Assembly (NCBI GenBank): GCA_946479705.1
Contig: CAMLHI010000001.1
Location: forward strand, 1-40,104
DNA length: 40,104 nt
Source: an uncultured Oxalobacteraceae bacterium
GTDB taxonomy: Bacteria > Pseudomonadota > Gammaproteobacteria > Burkholderiales > Burkholderiaceae
Reading direction: 5' to 3'
Shown here: positions 17,169 through 25,284 of the stretch, in pieces
Numbering within the stretch: position 1 is the first letter of the stretch
How the letters are laid out: each line of letters starts with the position of its first letter
The notes under the pieces: generated by a model
The model's input: the letters and a program-made list of their open reading frames with translations, nothing else
Told to the model about the DNA's origin: nothing
The model's database searches: none
Position numbers and translations under genes: made by a program

Positions 17169-18338
17169 ATGCTCAAGTCCATCAACATCGGCACCACCGG
17201 CCTGGTCGGCTTTTCCAAGGAATTGCAGACCATCAGCAATAACGTGGCCAACCTCAATACCACCGGATTTAAGGGCACCAATGGCCAGTTCACCGCCCTG
17301 TTTACCGAAGGCGGCGCTGGCGCCGGCACCGCCCAGGCGGGAACCCAGGGCGGCGCCGGCCTGGGCACGCTGGCCAGCACGATCGATTTCTCGCAGGGCC
17401 AGATCAACCAGACCGGCAGCGCGCTCGACGTGGCGATCGACGGCGAAGGCTTCTTCGTGCTCAAGGACCTGGACGGCAACTACAGCTATACGCGCGACGG
17501 CCGCTTTCACTTCGACGACGACATCCTGGTCAATCCGGCCGGGCAGCACGTGCAGGCGCTCGGCACTGGCGGCACGCTGCAGGACGTAACGCTCAGCGGC
17601 GTGCGCGCCAGCCCGCCGTCGGCATCGAGCGTGATCAAGATGGGCGGCATCCTGGCCACCAGCGATACCGTCAAGACCGTCGGCGACGTGAAGATCACCG
17701 ACAGCGCGGGCGGCAGCCACACGCTCGCGGTCGAATTCAAGAACAATACCGCCGTCACCGCGGGCAGCTGGCTGGTCACCATCAAGGACGGCACGAGCAC
17801 TGTTGCCACCGGCGAGCTCCGCTTCGACAACGGCATTCTCGACGCCTCCAAGGCGACCATCCAGTTCTCCTACGCGCCCGCCGGCGTGGCGCCGCTGCCC
17901 CTGCGGCTGGAGTTCGCCAGCCTCACCACCAGCGCGGCGACCGGCAGCTCCACCATGGCGCTGAACTCCACCGACGGCTGGGGCGTGGGCACCATGACCG
18001 GCGCGACCTTCAACGCCAAGGGGCAGCTGGCAATCAGCTACACCAACGGCCAGACCTCGGAAAAGCAGACACTGGCGCTGGCCCGGTTCGGCTCGACCTC
18101 GGCGCTCGAACAGGGCAATGGCAGCACCTTCCGCGCGCTCGACCCGCGCGCGGCCGTGCTGGGCAGCGCCGACGGCAAGGCCAGCACCATCCGCGGCGAA
18201 TCGCTTGAAGGCTCCAACGTCGATCTGTCCAAGCAGTTCAGCGCCATCATCATCACCCAGCGCGGCTACCAGGCATCGTCCGAGTTGATCAGCACCGCCA
18301 ACCAGATGATGGAAACCCTGATGCAGATGAAGAGGTAA
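17169..18338 (+). CDS. flgE: Flagellar hook protein FlgE
   Basis: A 389-residue hook protein with the rod/hook N-terminal helix (NIGTTGLVGFSKELQTISNN, VANLNTTGFKG), the SALDVAIDGEGFFVLKD strand of domain D1, and the C-terminal helix SLEGSNVDLSKQFSAIIITQ followed by RGYQASSELISTANQMMETL. FlgE forms the hook, so this system should make at least a hook-basal body. Enteric FlgE is about 400 residues. It follows flgD by ten bases. Confidence 0.94.
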   Translation: MLKSINIGTTGLVGFSKELQTISNNVANLNTTGFKGTNGQFTALFTEGGAGAGTAQAGTQGGAGLGTLASTIDFSQGQINQTGSALDVAIDGEGFFVLKDLDGNYSYTRDGRFHFDDDILVNPAGQHVQALGTGGTLQDVTLSGVRASPPSASSVIKMGGILATSDTVKTVGDVKITDSAGGSHTLAVEFKNNTAVTAGSWLVTIKDGTSTVATGELRFDNGILDASKATIQFSYAPAGVAPLPLRLEFASLTTSAATGSSTMALNSTDGWGVGTMTGATFNAKGQLAISYTNGQTSEKQTLALARFGSTSALEQGNGSTFRALDPRAAVLGSADGKASTIRGESLEGSNVDLSKQFSAIIITQRGYQASSELISTANQMMETLMQMKR

Positions 18339-18344
18339 GCCGAC

Positions 18345-19148
18345 GTGAATGCCCGCCCTTATGTTCTCCTGAGCGGCAGCACGCTGCGCGGCGCCGCGGC
18401 CAGCGCCGACGCCGCCCTGCAGCGCTGGGCCGCCGCCTGGCTGCCTGGCGCATGCTGCAGCGTGCAGTGCGGCGCGGCCGAAGACAGCCCGCCATGGACT
18501 GCGCTCGAAGGCATCGCCCGCCACGACACCGCCGCCGGCCCTGTCTGGAGCCAGATGCCACGCTCGCTGGTCAACACACTCGGGCGAGCGCTGTTCGGCG
18601 ACGCCGGCGGCCTGGCCCCGGCCGATTCACCGCTGGCGCGGCGCGTGCTGGACGATGCCCTGCACGCGCTGGCCGCCGAACTGGTATCGGCGCTGTGCGG
18701 CCAAGTCATGGCCGCGACCGCGCCGGCCGCGCACCATCCGGACGCCCGGCTGATGTGCCGCGGCAGCGGCGCCCTGCTTTGCACCGTCAAACTCGGCGAC
18801 GCCTCGCTCGCCCTGCTGTTGCCGCACGCGCTGCTGCCTGCCGCCCCGCGCCGCGCCGCCGGCCCAAGCGCACCCGTCACCGCCCTGCACCCAGCGCTGG
18901 CGAAAACGCCGGTGCCGCTCGACGTGGAACTGGGCAGCACCGAACTGACGCTCGGCTACCTGCGCACCCTGGCGGTGGGCGACGTGCTTGCCCTGCCGAT
19001 CGCGCTCGATCGGCCCCTGCGCGTGACCGTCCCGGGCGGCGCCACGCTTTGCCATGGCCACATCGGCAAGGCGGACGGCCACCGCGCCATCGAACTGCAC
19101 AACCAGCCACTCAAGCCACACTGGCCACACCCACAGGAACCAGCATGA
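18345..19148 (+). CDS. fliM: Divergent FliM-like C-ring protein without CheY-binding motif
   Basis: A 267-residue protein whose last 75 residues form a SpoA/FliN-type domain (from about 188: TPVPLDVELGSTELTLGYLR, then TLAVGDVLALPIALDRPLRV). The N-terminal 185 residues are Ala-rich and show only loose similarity to the FliM core. FliM is normally about 330 residues and starts with a LSQDEIDALL-type peptide that binds CheY-P; nothing like this is visible here. Start is GTG with AGGTAAG-type sequence upstream. Position directly before fliN supports a C-ring role. An SctQ-like assignment would also fit the domain, but the flagellar context argues against it. Overlaps fliN by four bases. Confidence 0.7.
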   Translation: MNARPYVLLSGSTLRGAAASADAALQRWAAAWLPGACCSVQCGAAEDSPPWTALEGIARHDTAAGPVWSQMPRSLVNTLGRALFGDAGGLAPADSPLARRVLDDALHALAAELVSALCGQVMAATAPAAHHPDARLMCRGSGALLCTVKLGDASLALLLPHALLPAAPRRAAGPSAPVTALHPALAKTPVPLDVELGSTELTLGYLRTLAVGDVLALPIALDRPLRVTVPGGATLCHGHIGKADGHRAIELHNQPLKPHWPHPQEPA

Positions 19149-19471
19149 ACACCACCAATGCCGCCACCCATGAACTCGAACTGCCCGCGCTGCCCGCCGC
19201 CACGGCCGGGGGACCGTCCCTGCTGAGCGGGAACCTCGACGTCATCAGCAACGTCAAGGTCAAGCTGTCGGTGCGCGTGGGCGACGCCATCGTCAGCGTG
19301 CACGATCTGATGCACATGAAGGAAGACCACGTGCTCACCCTGAGCCAGTTGCTCGATGCCCCGGTCGACGTGCTGCTGGACGGGAGCACCATCGCGCGCG
19401 GCCACCTGGTGGCGGTGGACGACAATTTCGGCGTGCGCATTACCGAACTGCCCCAGGCCGCGCGTCCATGA
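19145..19471 (+). CDS. fliN: C-ring protein FliN
   Basis: A 108-residue FliN. After a variable 28-residue N-terminus, the SpoA domain runs from NLDVISNVKVKLSVRVGDAI to the end, with LSQLLDAPVDVLLDGSTIAR and VVDDNFGVRITEL-like sequence (here AVDDNFGVRITEL). FliN forms the bottom of the C ring and binds FliH, bringing the ATPase complex to the export gate, so it can serve export even without rotation. Start and stop both overlap the neighbours by four bases. Confidence 0.93.
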   Translation: MNTTNAATHELELPALPAATAGGPSLLSGNLDVISNVKVKLSVRVGDAIVSVHDLMHMKEDHVLTLSQLLDAPVDVLLDGSTIARGHLVAVDDNFGVRITELPQAARP

Positions 19472-19845
19472 AGCAGCTGTTTCGCATGGCGCTGGCAGGC
19501 TGGCTGTGCGCCGCATGCGGCCTGCTGTACGCGGCGCCGAAGGCGATTCCGTTCAAGCAGGAGTCCACCTCGGCCGGCGAGCAGGGCATGACCAGCCTGG
19601 CCATGGTGCTGCTGGTGGGTCTGGCCGCGTATGGGGCCACCTACTACCTCAAGCGCCATGGCGCCGGCCGCACCGGGCTGCTGCGCAAGGAAAACGGCAT
19701 GCGCATCATCGAAGTGCTGCGCCTGAGCCGGCGCAGCACCCTGTACCGGGTGCAGTACCAGGGGCGGGAACTGCTGTTCGCCGAGTCCGACAACGGGCTG
19801 CACCAGCTGCCCGACCAGCTACCGGGAGCCGCCGCCGATGCGTGA
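19468..19845 (+). CDS. fliO: Flagellar export gate assembly protein FliO
   Basis: A 125-residue FliO. A signal-like hydrophobic N-terminus (1-23) is followed by a second membrane segment (about 42-61) and a small cytoplasmic domain with the FliO pattern MRIIEVLRLSRRSTLYRVQY and ELLFAESDNGLHQL. FliO stabilises FliP during gate assembly. It sits in the canonical order fliN-fliO-fliP and overlaps both neighbours by a few bases. Confidence 0.88.
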   Translation: MKQLFRMALAGWLCAACGLLYAAPKAIPFKQESTSAGEQGMTSLAMVLLVGLAAYGATYYLKRHGAGRTGLLRKENGMRIIEVLRLSRRSTLYRVQYQGRELLFAESDNGLHQLPDQLPGAAADA

Positions 19846-20602
19846 AGCGACCTCCTTGCGCCTGCTGGCCGGCGCGCTGCTCCTGCTGGCCGGCGGCGCG
19901 GCGCTGGCGGCAGCACCCGACGCAGCCGCACCGGCCGTGAGCATCAGCTTCGGTGGCGCGGGCGCGCAGTCCGGCCAGCTGTCGGCGGCCGTCAAGATCG
20001 TGCTTGGCCTGACGGTCATGAGCATGGCCCCGGCCCTGCTCATCTCGGTGACGGCGTTCATCCGGATCATCGTGGTGCTGTCGATGCTGCGCCACGCGCT
20101 GGGCATGCAGCAAACGCCGCCCAACACGGTGCTGATCAGCCTCGCGCTATTCCTCACCTTGTTCACCATGAACCCGGTGATCGAGGAAGTGAACCGGCAA
20201 GCCTTCCAGCCGTTCATGAGCGACCGCATCGACGCCGGGACTGCGTTCGAGCGCGGCATCAAGCCGATCCGCGAGTTCATGGTGCGCCAGACCCGCGAGC
20301 AGGACCTGCAGCTGATGGTGGAGATCGCCAAGGCGCCCATGCCGGCAACGGTGGACGACATCTCCACCGTGCAGTTGATCCCGGCGTTCATGCTCTCCGA
20401 GCTGCGCACGGCCTTCCAGATCGGCTTCGTGATCTTCCTGCCCTTCGTGCTGATCGACCTGATCGTCTCGACGGTGCTGATGTCGCTGGGGATGATGATG
20501 GTCCCGCCGATCACGATATCGCTGCCGCTGAAGATCCTGATGTTCGTCCTGATCGACGGCTGGAACCTGATCGTGCGCTCCTTGCTGGGCACTTTCCAAT
20601 AA
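19838..20602 (+). CDS. fliP: Flagellar export gate protein FliP
   Basis: A 254-residue FliP with a cleavable signal peptide (about 1-25) and four membrane segments. Family hallmarks are ALLISVTAFIRIIVVLSMLR, ALGMQQTPPNTVLI, the periplasmic stretch IKPIREFMVRQTREQDL, and FLPFVLIDLIVSTVLMSLGM. FliP is the pentameric core of the export gate. Length is normal (about 245-255). In this cluster it is separated from fliQ and fliR by the whole operon, an unusual arrangement because fliPQR are normally adjacent. Confidence 0.96.
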   Translation: MREATSLRLLAGALLLLAGGAALAAAPDAAAPAVSISFGGAGAQSGQLSAAVKIVLGLTVMSMAPALLISVTAFIRIIVVLSMLRHALGMQQTPPNTVLISLALFLTLFTMNPVIEEVNRQAFQPFMSDRIDAGTAFERGIKPIREFMVRQTREQDLQLMVEIAKAPMPATVDDISTVQLIPAFMLSELRTAFQIGFVIFLPFVLIDLIVSTVLMSLGMMMVPPITISLPLKILMFVLIDGWNLIVRSLLGTFQ

Positions 20603-20614
20603 GGGTGCAGGGCC

Positions 20615-21373
20615 GTGTCCAGCCGCCGCAATGACAAGCTCAGGATCGACCAGCTCCCGCTCGCCGACGAGCCGGTGCTGTGGAGCGCGGTGGCCGGCGG
20701 CGACCCGGCCGCGCGCGGGCGCCTGATCGAAGCCTACCTGCCGTTCGCGCGCGTGATCGCGGCCAAGAGCTATGCGGCGCGCACGGAGTTCGACCAGGAA
20801 TTCGAAGACTATCTGCAGTTCGGCACCATCGGCCTGATCGAAGCGGTGGACCGGTTCGACGCCGGCCTTGGCCTGCTGTTCAAGACGTTTGCCTTTCATC
20901 GCATCAGCGGGGCGATTCTCAACGGCCTGGAACACATGTCCGAGAAGCGCATCCAGGTGGCCACCGAGCGGCGCCTGGCGGGGGAGCGGCGCCGTTCGGT
21001 GATCACGCCCGCTCCTCTGCCTGCCCGCGACCTGTTCCAGCAACTGGCCGACGTGGCGGTGAGCCTGGCACTGGGCTACGTGATCGAGGGGGGCGCCGCC
21101 GTGTATTTTCATGAAGAGTCGACGCTGGCCGACACGCGCTACAGCTCCCTGGAGCTGGCGCAGGTGCGCAAGCAGCTTCTCGGCCTGCTGCACGATTTGC
21201 CGGACCAGGAGCGCAGGGTGATAAAGTATCACTATCTGAACCAGGTGCCGTTCAACGAGATCGCCGAGACGATGGGCTTGACCCGCGGGCGTATCTCTCA
21301 GATTCACCACCGCGCGCTGGAACGGCTGCGCACGTCGCTGCAATCCGTGCGGACCTGCGACGTGGCGTGGTGA
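20615..21373 (+). CDS. fliA: Sigma-28-type RNA polymerase sigma factor FliA
   Basis: A 252-residue sigma factor of the FliA group. Region 2 covers about 40-110 (EFEDYLQFGTIGLIEAVDRF, then KTFAFHRISGAILNGLEHMS), region 3 is short, and region 4 ends with a helix-turn-helix, LPDQERRVIKYHYLNQVPFN followed by GLTRGRISQIHHRALERLR. FliA normally directs late genes such as flagellin. The GTG start has AAGGGTGCAGG upstream and lies 13 bases after fliP. No anti-sigma factor FlgM is recognisable in the window, so its control is unclear. It may serve promoters elsewhere in the genome. Confidence 0.9.
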   Translation: MSSRRNDKLRIDQLPLADEPVLWSAVAGGDPAARGRLIEAYLPFARVIAAKSYAARTEFDQEFEDYLQFGTIGLIEAVDRFDAGLGLLFKTFAFHRISGAILNGLEHMSEKRIQVATERRLAGERRRSVITPAPLPARDLFQQLADVAVSLALGYVIEGGAAVYFHEESTLADTRYSSLELAQVRKQLLGLLHDLPDQERRVIKYHYLNQVPFNEIAETMGLTRGRISQIHHRALERLRTSLQSVRTCDVAW

Positions 21374-21394
21374 ACCGACCCTTACGGCTGACTC

Positions 21395-21772
21395 ATGACT
21401 AGCATTTCACCAGTGGCGCAGATTGTCCGCGCGATCCGCAGCGAGATCGCGGGCGCCTTGCGTGGTGCGCCGCAGCCGCGGCCTGGCCGTGCGCAAGCGC
21501 GCGAGGCCGGCGCCAGCACGCGCATGCGCACGCTGATCGCCACGCGGGTCAAGGCGCTCGATCCGGCCGATCCGGACCGCAGGCGCAAGGCCTTCCGGAT
21601 TTTTCTGGAATCGGTGCTGCTGGCCGAGCTGGGCGAGAACCTGATCAACGATGCGCAGTTCTACGAGCTGGTGCAGCGGGTGCAGGAGACGATGGAGGCC
21701 GAACCGGCGCTGGCCGAATCGATCGGGCGGGCAGCGGATATGCTGCTCGACGAAGCGCCGCGCCGTCCCTGA
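21395..21772 (+). CDS. Unknown small protein at the end of the flagellar operon
   Basis: A 125-residue protein I do not recognise. The first 45 residues are basic and Ala/Arg-rich; the remainder is predicted helical with an acidic character (KAFRIFLESVLLAELGENLI, then FYELVQRVQETMEAEPAL). No membrane segment or signal is seen. It lies 21 bases after fliA and ends three bases before the convergent fliH stop. Position suggests an export chaperone, rod-associated factor or regulator of FliA, but none of the known families (FlgM, FlgN, FliS, FlgJ, FliX) matches by eye. Coding is supported by the compact spacing and codon use like its neighbours. Confidence 0.75.
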   Translation: MTSISPVAQIVRAIRSEIAGALRGAPQPRPGRAQAREAGASTRMRTLIATRVKALDPADPDRRRKAFRIFLESVLLAELGENLINDAQFYELVQRVQETMEAEPALAESIGRAADMLLDEAPRRP

Positions 21773-21775
21773 CGC

Positions 21776-22492
21776 TTAGCGGCGTGCCTTGAGCAGGGTG
21801 GCGCGCAGCAGCTCCAGCTGGGTCTCGAGGCGGGCATCGAGCTTGGCGCCGCCGGCGTCGATCAGGCATCCGCCCAGCTCGACGGTCCGGTCGGCCAGCC
21901 AGGTGACGCTGACGCCGGACGGCAGTGCCGCTTCCAGGTTGCCGGCTTTGCGCAGCACTTCGAGGTCTTCCGGGTGCAGACGCACCGTCACCGAGCCGGT
22001 CGCGGCGGCGTGCGCGATCGCTTCGTTCACCAGCGCGCGGATGCCGTCCGGTGTCGCCGCCTTGGCGCCCATCATCTTGCATACCGCTTCAAAGGCGATG
22101 CCGACGGCGATGTCTTCGGTTCCGCGCAAGCTGCTGTGCAGGGCTGCCTGCAGCTTGTCGGCGAGCGCGCGCACCTGGCCAAGTTCCGCGTCGAACAGGC
22201 GGCGCATTTCTTCGGCGCCGGCCGCCCTGCCCTCTTCCAGCCCGCGCTGGCGCCCGTACTCGCGCGCGGTCTCGGCTTCGGCCTTGAACTGGGCCAGCAC
22301 CGATTCGCGCGCTTGCTCGACCAGCTTTTCGATGTTGATCTGTGGGGGCGCCGCTGGCGCTGCGGCCGGCACTTCCGATGCGGCTGGCGCGGCGGCGAGT
22401 GGGGCAACGGAGGGCTGTTCGGCCGCGTGCCGGCGGCTCTTCAGGGAACGCTTTTCTGCGGATATCTGGGGGGAACGGATGATGGAGGCCAT
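21776..22492 (-). CDS. fliH: Flagellar ATPase regulator FliH, on the opposite strand
   Basis: A 238-residue FliH/YscL-type protein. The first 60 residues are basic then Ala/Pro-rich; a long charged helix follows (about 55-110, including ARESVLAQFKAEAETAREYG), and the C-terminal domain has the family pattern VNEAIAHAAATGSVTVRLHP, EDLEVLRKAGN and ELGGCLIDAGGAKLDARLET. FliH forms the outer stalk between FliI and FliN. It is the only cluster gene on the minus strand and is displaced from its usual place before fliI, facing the operon tail to tail with three bases between stops. It must have its own promoter to the right, between 22493 and about 22600. Confidence 0.9.
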   Translation of the reverse strand: MASIIRSPQISAEKRSLKSRRHAAEQPSVAPLAAAPAASEVPAAAPAAPPQINIEKLVEQARESVLAQFKAEAETAREYGRQRGLEEGRAAGAEEMRRLFDAELGQVRALADKLQAALHSSLRGTEDIAVGIAFEAVCKMMGAKAATPDGIRALVNEAIAHAAATGSVTVRLHPEDLEVLRKAGNLEAALPSGVSVTWLADRTVELGGCLIDAGGAKLDARLETQLELLRATLLKARR

Positions 22493-22709
22493 AACGTCGG
22501 GAGCGGGCTACTTGTCGACTGAAAACAATAACGAATCATGCACTGTCCGCGCGCGGATGTGAAGGTCGAATTGACGATAGTTTCAGCGAATTGGGGCATT
22601 TCGGCGACCTCCTCGACCTTTACCGTGAGGCTTGGCTGACCTTCGCCTTGCTACCGGCGGCCGCTTCGGTCGAGGTGGTGTTCCGGGTGCTGTGGGAGGA
22701 CGAGGACAA
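22493..22709. other. fliH upstream region with an unexplained open stretch
   Basis: The first part should hold the fliH promoter, but I see no clear -35/-10 pair. From about 22566 to 22713 the plus strand is open and reads a protein-like tail (FSELGHFGDLLDLYREAWLT, ending in VVFRVLWEDEDK) whose TGA overlaps the ATG of the transposase relic. It has no good start codon and no family I recognise, so it is probably a fragment left by the same rearrangement. Confidence 0.35.
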
Positions 22710-23049
22710 ATGACTCGCCTGCCAGAGCGCGAGAATGTGATGGCGTTGGTGGCCGAGGCGGTCAGTTCGGGAGCGGGCAGGCGGCCGCCTGCGCCGCCAT
22801 CGACCCGAGCGAACGGACCTTGCGACGCTGGCAAAGCGACCTTGGTACAACGAGGAACATGGGCATAGTGCCATCGGGTTCGTCACGCCAGGGGCGCGCC
22901 ATGCCAGGCTGGACGTTGACTGCTGCGCCAGCGCCTCCGTTTATGCAGCCACCACGGAGGCCAACCCCAACCGCTGGGGCGGAGTGACACGCAACTGGGA
23001 CCCGGCACCGCTCAATCAGACAGGTCATTGGCCACAATTCACGAGCTGA
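22710..23049 (+). pseudogene. Deleted and frameshifted IS3-type transposase relic
   Basis: The ATG at 22710 opens a DNA-binding N-terminus (RENVMALVAEAVSSGAG); a frame change near 22775 continues it as QAAACAAIDPSERTLRRWQS, the helix-turn-helix of IS3-family OrfB-type transposases. Near 22840 the sequence jumps, in a third frame, to WYNEEHGHSAIGFVTPGARH and then ANPNRWGGVTRNW, the far C-terminus of the same enzyme type, ending at 23049. The central DDE core of roughly 200 residues is missing. No terminal inverted repeats could be identified. It marks an old insertion site at the right border of the flagellar cluster. Confidence 0.82.
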
Positions 23050-23103
23050 GGGCGGTGCGCTTCGGGGCGGCAGCGGGCCCTTTGGCCAGCGCCGGTTTGC
23101 CGT

Positions 23104-23703
23104 CTAGTCCGCCATCTCCGCGTAGGCGATTGTATTGCCTGACTTGGACGCGAAATTAAGCAATTCCAAATGCGACTTCAGAAAATTGAAGACGTCGGAT
23201 AGTTGGTCGCCATCGTCGCTTGTACAGGGATGATTGGAGGCATAGGACTCATCCATTAAGTCGAGAATTTTCTTTTCCGTGTACGGGTAATAGAATCCAT
23301 CGTTGATGCAACCTTCATTCGAATAAACGACCCGTGCCTCGAGTGGCTTGAAACCGGCTGAATGAATCGTCGTCGTGAGCTGGTGCTTTTCCTTTGTCGC
23401 CTCCAGCACGACTGTGGGATTGCTCATTATTTCGCCTATGAAGGCTTCAAGCGCCCGTATTCCTTCCAGTATTTCATCGCCATTAAGCAGACAAGCGTCC
23501 TGCAATAGATAGAGCTGTTTGCCAGTGGTCGATGCTTCGCAAATGCGCGTCAACTCCATGAGCAGGTAACCCTTCCGCGATGGGGCAAGCACAAAATTAT
23601 CGTTATTTGCCTGCGAGGTAAGTAATACTTTTATTGATGCGCCGCCCGGCTGAACCGAGTTGCCGGGAATGACGCTCGCAAAGCGATACGAATACCAAGC
23701 CAT
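23104..23703 (-). CDS. Hypothetical cytoplasmic protein, 199 residues
   Basis: I do not recognise this family. The ATG at 23703 is chosen because AGGA sits about seven bases upstream; an in-frame ATG at 23844 would add 47 residues of basic, unconvincing sequence. The protein has no signal peptide or membrane segment. It starts MAWYSYRFASVIPG, has a central helical part (YLLMELTRICEASTTGKQLY) and an acidic C-terminal region (SDDGDQLSDVFNFLKSHLEL). The gene is lower in GC than the flagellar genes and lies between the transposase relic and the duplicated secreted-protein genes, so it may be acquired DNA. The 160 bases to its right hold nothing I can name. Confidence 0.72.
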   Translation of the reverse strand: MAWYSYRFASVIPGNSVQPGGASIKVLLTSQANNDNFVLAPSRKGYLLMELTRICEASTTGKQLYLLQDACLLNGDEILEGIRALEAFIGEIMSNPTVVLEATKEKHQLTTTIHSAGFKPLEARVVYSNEGCINDGFYYPYTEKKILDLMDESYASNHPCTSDDGDQLSDVFNFLKSHLELLNFASKSGNTIAYAEMAD

Positions 23704-24006
23704 AAAACGTCCTTTCAAAATAAATAAAATGGCTGTTCTTGGTAGCAATAGCCGTCCGCCGCGCGGACAATTAAAGATTGGCACTAAATCAATCCATCGG
23801 CAAGCTTGCCGTTTAGTCGCTTTGCGTATTGAGGTGTCGAACAAATCTGCAGGAAAATGCTAGCAGTCCGCATATCGCCGTCGATGTCGAAGGCACTCAG
23901 AAACGGTTCCTCCTACGCGGCTGCTGTCTATTGGATTATTGTCGCGAGTGACGTCCGGGTTCATGCGTTCCAGGGTTGAACTCAACGCTGAAAAGCTTTT
24001 GATTGG

Positions 24007-24939
24007 CTACAAGGGGTGGTGGTCGTTGGACGGAATTGGCAAGGGTGTCAAGAGCCAGCTTTGCCCCGGTGCGAATGCGAGTGCAGATAGCTGTTGTACA
24101 AGACAGTATCGTCCCCGAATAAAGGCTTGCCGGGCCAAAATCCGGTCTTCCTTATCCTGCGAAAGAATATCACTCTGCAGCCGATTGATCGCATTCAAAA
24201 CGGAGCTGTCGACCTTCAATTCCTTGCCCGCCCGCCAGAGCTCCAGCATCGTTCGCAGTTCACTGCGCATCTGCTTTCGCTCCGCAGCGAGGCTGACCGC
24301 GTCTGATTGCAAGCATCCCCGAACGCTATCGCCATATTGCACGAGATATCGCGAAGCAATGGAATCTAGTGGAATTCGCACTTCATTTTCCAAGCCGCTG
24401 GCAGCTTTTCGTGCCTCATCCACTTCGCGCCTGATCGCTTGCATTTCCGTATCGGCGATCTCCAAAGGCAACGTCCTTGCCGCATTAATCACTTGTTGAT
24501 GGAGCACGAGTGCGAATTTATCCACATCGGACCGAAATTCGATGACAGCCCAAGCTCGATCATGAACTGAACTTTCCTTTGTTAAGCGCGCAAATGCAAT
24601 CGCATGCCTCTTGTTGATCAGCGCAGGATTTTCCAGCTGAGTTCGCAGCGCCGCTTCAGTTGAATTCCGCCACCGCAGCAATTCCGGATCAGTTTCGCTT
24701 GAGGCGCGATCCGCGTCCAACAGGCGCAGCGCGTCGTCGAGAAATTTGCTCTGCACGTCAAGATGAGCCACCGTGGTCGCAGCTTCCGGTCCATAGACCT
24801 TGTCGCCAAGCTCCGTCAATCGCTTTGCGATGAACGCACTGTCCTTCGCAGCATCCGACCCATCCGATGCGCCCCACGCCGGCGCGGCGCACGTGAGGAC
24901 GGTAAACAACACTGCCATCCATGGTCCTTGTGTTTTCAT
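24007..24939 (-). CDS. Secreted helical protein, paralogue B
   Basis: A 310-residue protein with a signal peptide, MKTQGPWMAVLFTVLTCAAP, ending near AWG-AS (residue 24). The mature part is charged and mostly helical and carries few cysteines. It is a paralogue of the gene at 25287-26180: signal peptides nearly match and the C-terminal regions align (SDILSQDKEDRILARQAFIR against DDILSTTNEDQIVARQSLIY, then RYCL in both). Identity over the mature part is much lower. Start at 24939 is preferred over an earlier in-frame codon because it aligns with the paralogue and begins the signal peptide. Family unknown; periplasmic location inferred. It follows the 89-residue orphan tail gene and would be the last gene of the operon. 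Confidence 0.8.
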   Translation of the reverse strand: MKTQGPWMAVLFTVLTCAAPAWGASDGSDAAKDSAFIAKRLTELGDKVYGPEAATTVAHLDVQSKFLDDALRLLDADRASSETDPELLRWRNSTEAALRTQLENPALINKRHAIAFARLTKESSVHDRAWAVIEFRSDVDKFALVLHQQVINAARTLPLEIADTEMQAIRREVDEARKAASGLENEVRIPLDSIASRYLVQYGDSVRGCLQSDAVSLAAERKQMRSELRTMLELWRAGKELKVDSSVLNAINRLQSDILSQDKEDRILARQAFIRGRYCLVQQLSALAFAPGQSWLLTPLPIPSNDHHPL

Positions 24940-25284
24940 CGCTTCGTCCAATCTTCCTGTTAATTTTCCAAGGGCGGGCCCATGCCACACAGCGCCGCCC
25001 CTGACGACAGGCCGGCTTTAATGGCCGTCCCGGAACATCGCTTCTATCTGCACGTCGAACGCGCTGCCCAGAGACTGGCTCAGGCGGCGCAGCCACGCTT
25101 CCATCGACTCGCCGTTGTCGACCAAACCCACCGGCTGAGCCAGGTTCGCCACGCTTCCCAACACGATGCTGGTCAGGTCCGAGTCGGCCAGCGAAGAAGC
25201 AAGCACCACGGTGCTGCTATCGATCGGCGCCGTGGTACTGGCCAGCGCGACGTACGGGTTCATACACGCCGGTGTAGAGCAGGC
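24841..25284. repeat. Segmental direct repeat, copy 2
   Basis: This stretch matches 26081-26522 almost base for base: signal-peptide codons of the secreted protein, ribosome binding region, hairpin and the tail coding region. The only clear length differences are a few bases, including a three-base insertion that adds one glycine to the tail. Identity falls sharply on both sides. Confidence 0.88.
24972..25000. repeat. Intergenic hairpin, copy 2
   Basis: GGGCGG at 24972-24977 and CCGCCC at 24995-25000 form an inverted repeat between the orphan tail gene and the paralogue B gene. The same hairpin exists at 26213-26242. No T-run follows, so a complete terminator is unlikely; a partial attenuator or RNA-processing site is possible. 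Confidence 0.5.

Noticed and set aside
13287..20602. Injectisome-type (non-flagellar) type III secretion system
   Set aside because: The presence of FlgB, FlgC, FlgF, FlgG, FlgH, FlgI, FlgD, FlgE and FliE shows a flagellar hook-basal body; no secretin, needle or translocon genes are seen.
23704..23844. Extended N-terminus of the 199-residue protein from the ATG at 23844
   Set aside because: The extra 47 residues are basic and unstructured, while the ATG at 23703 has a proper ribosome binding site.
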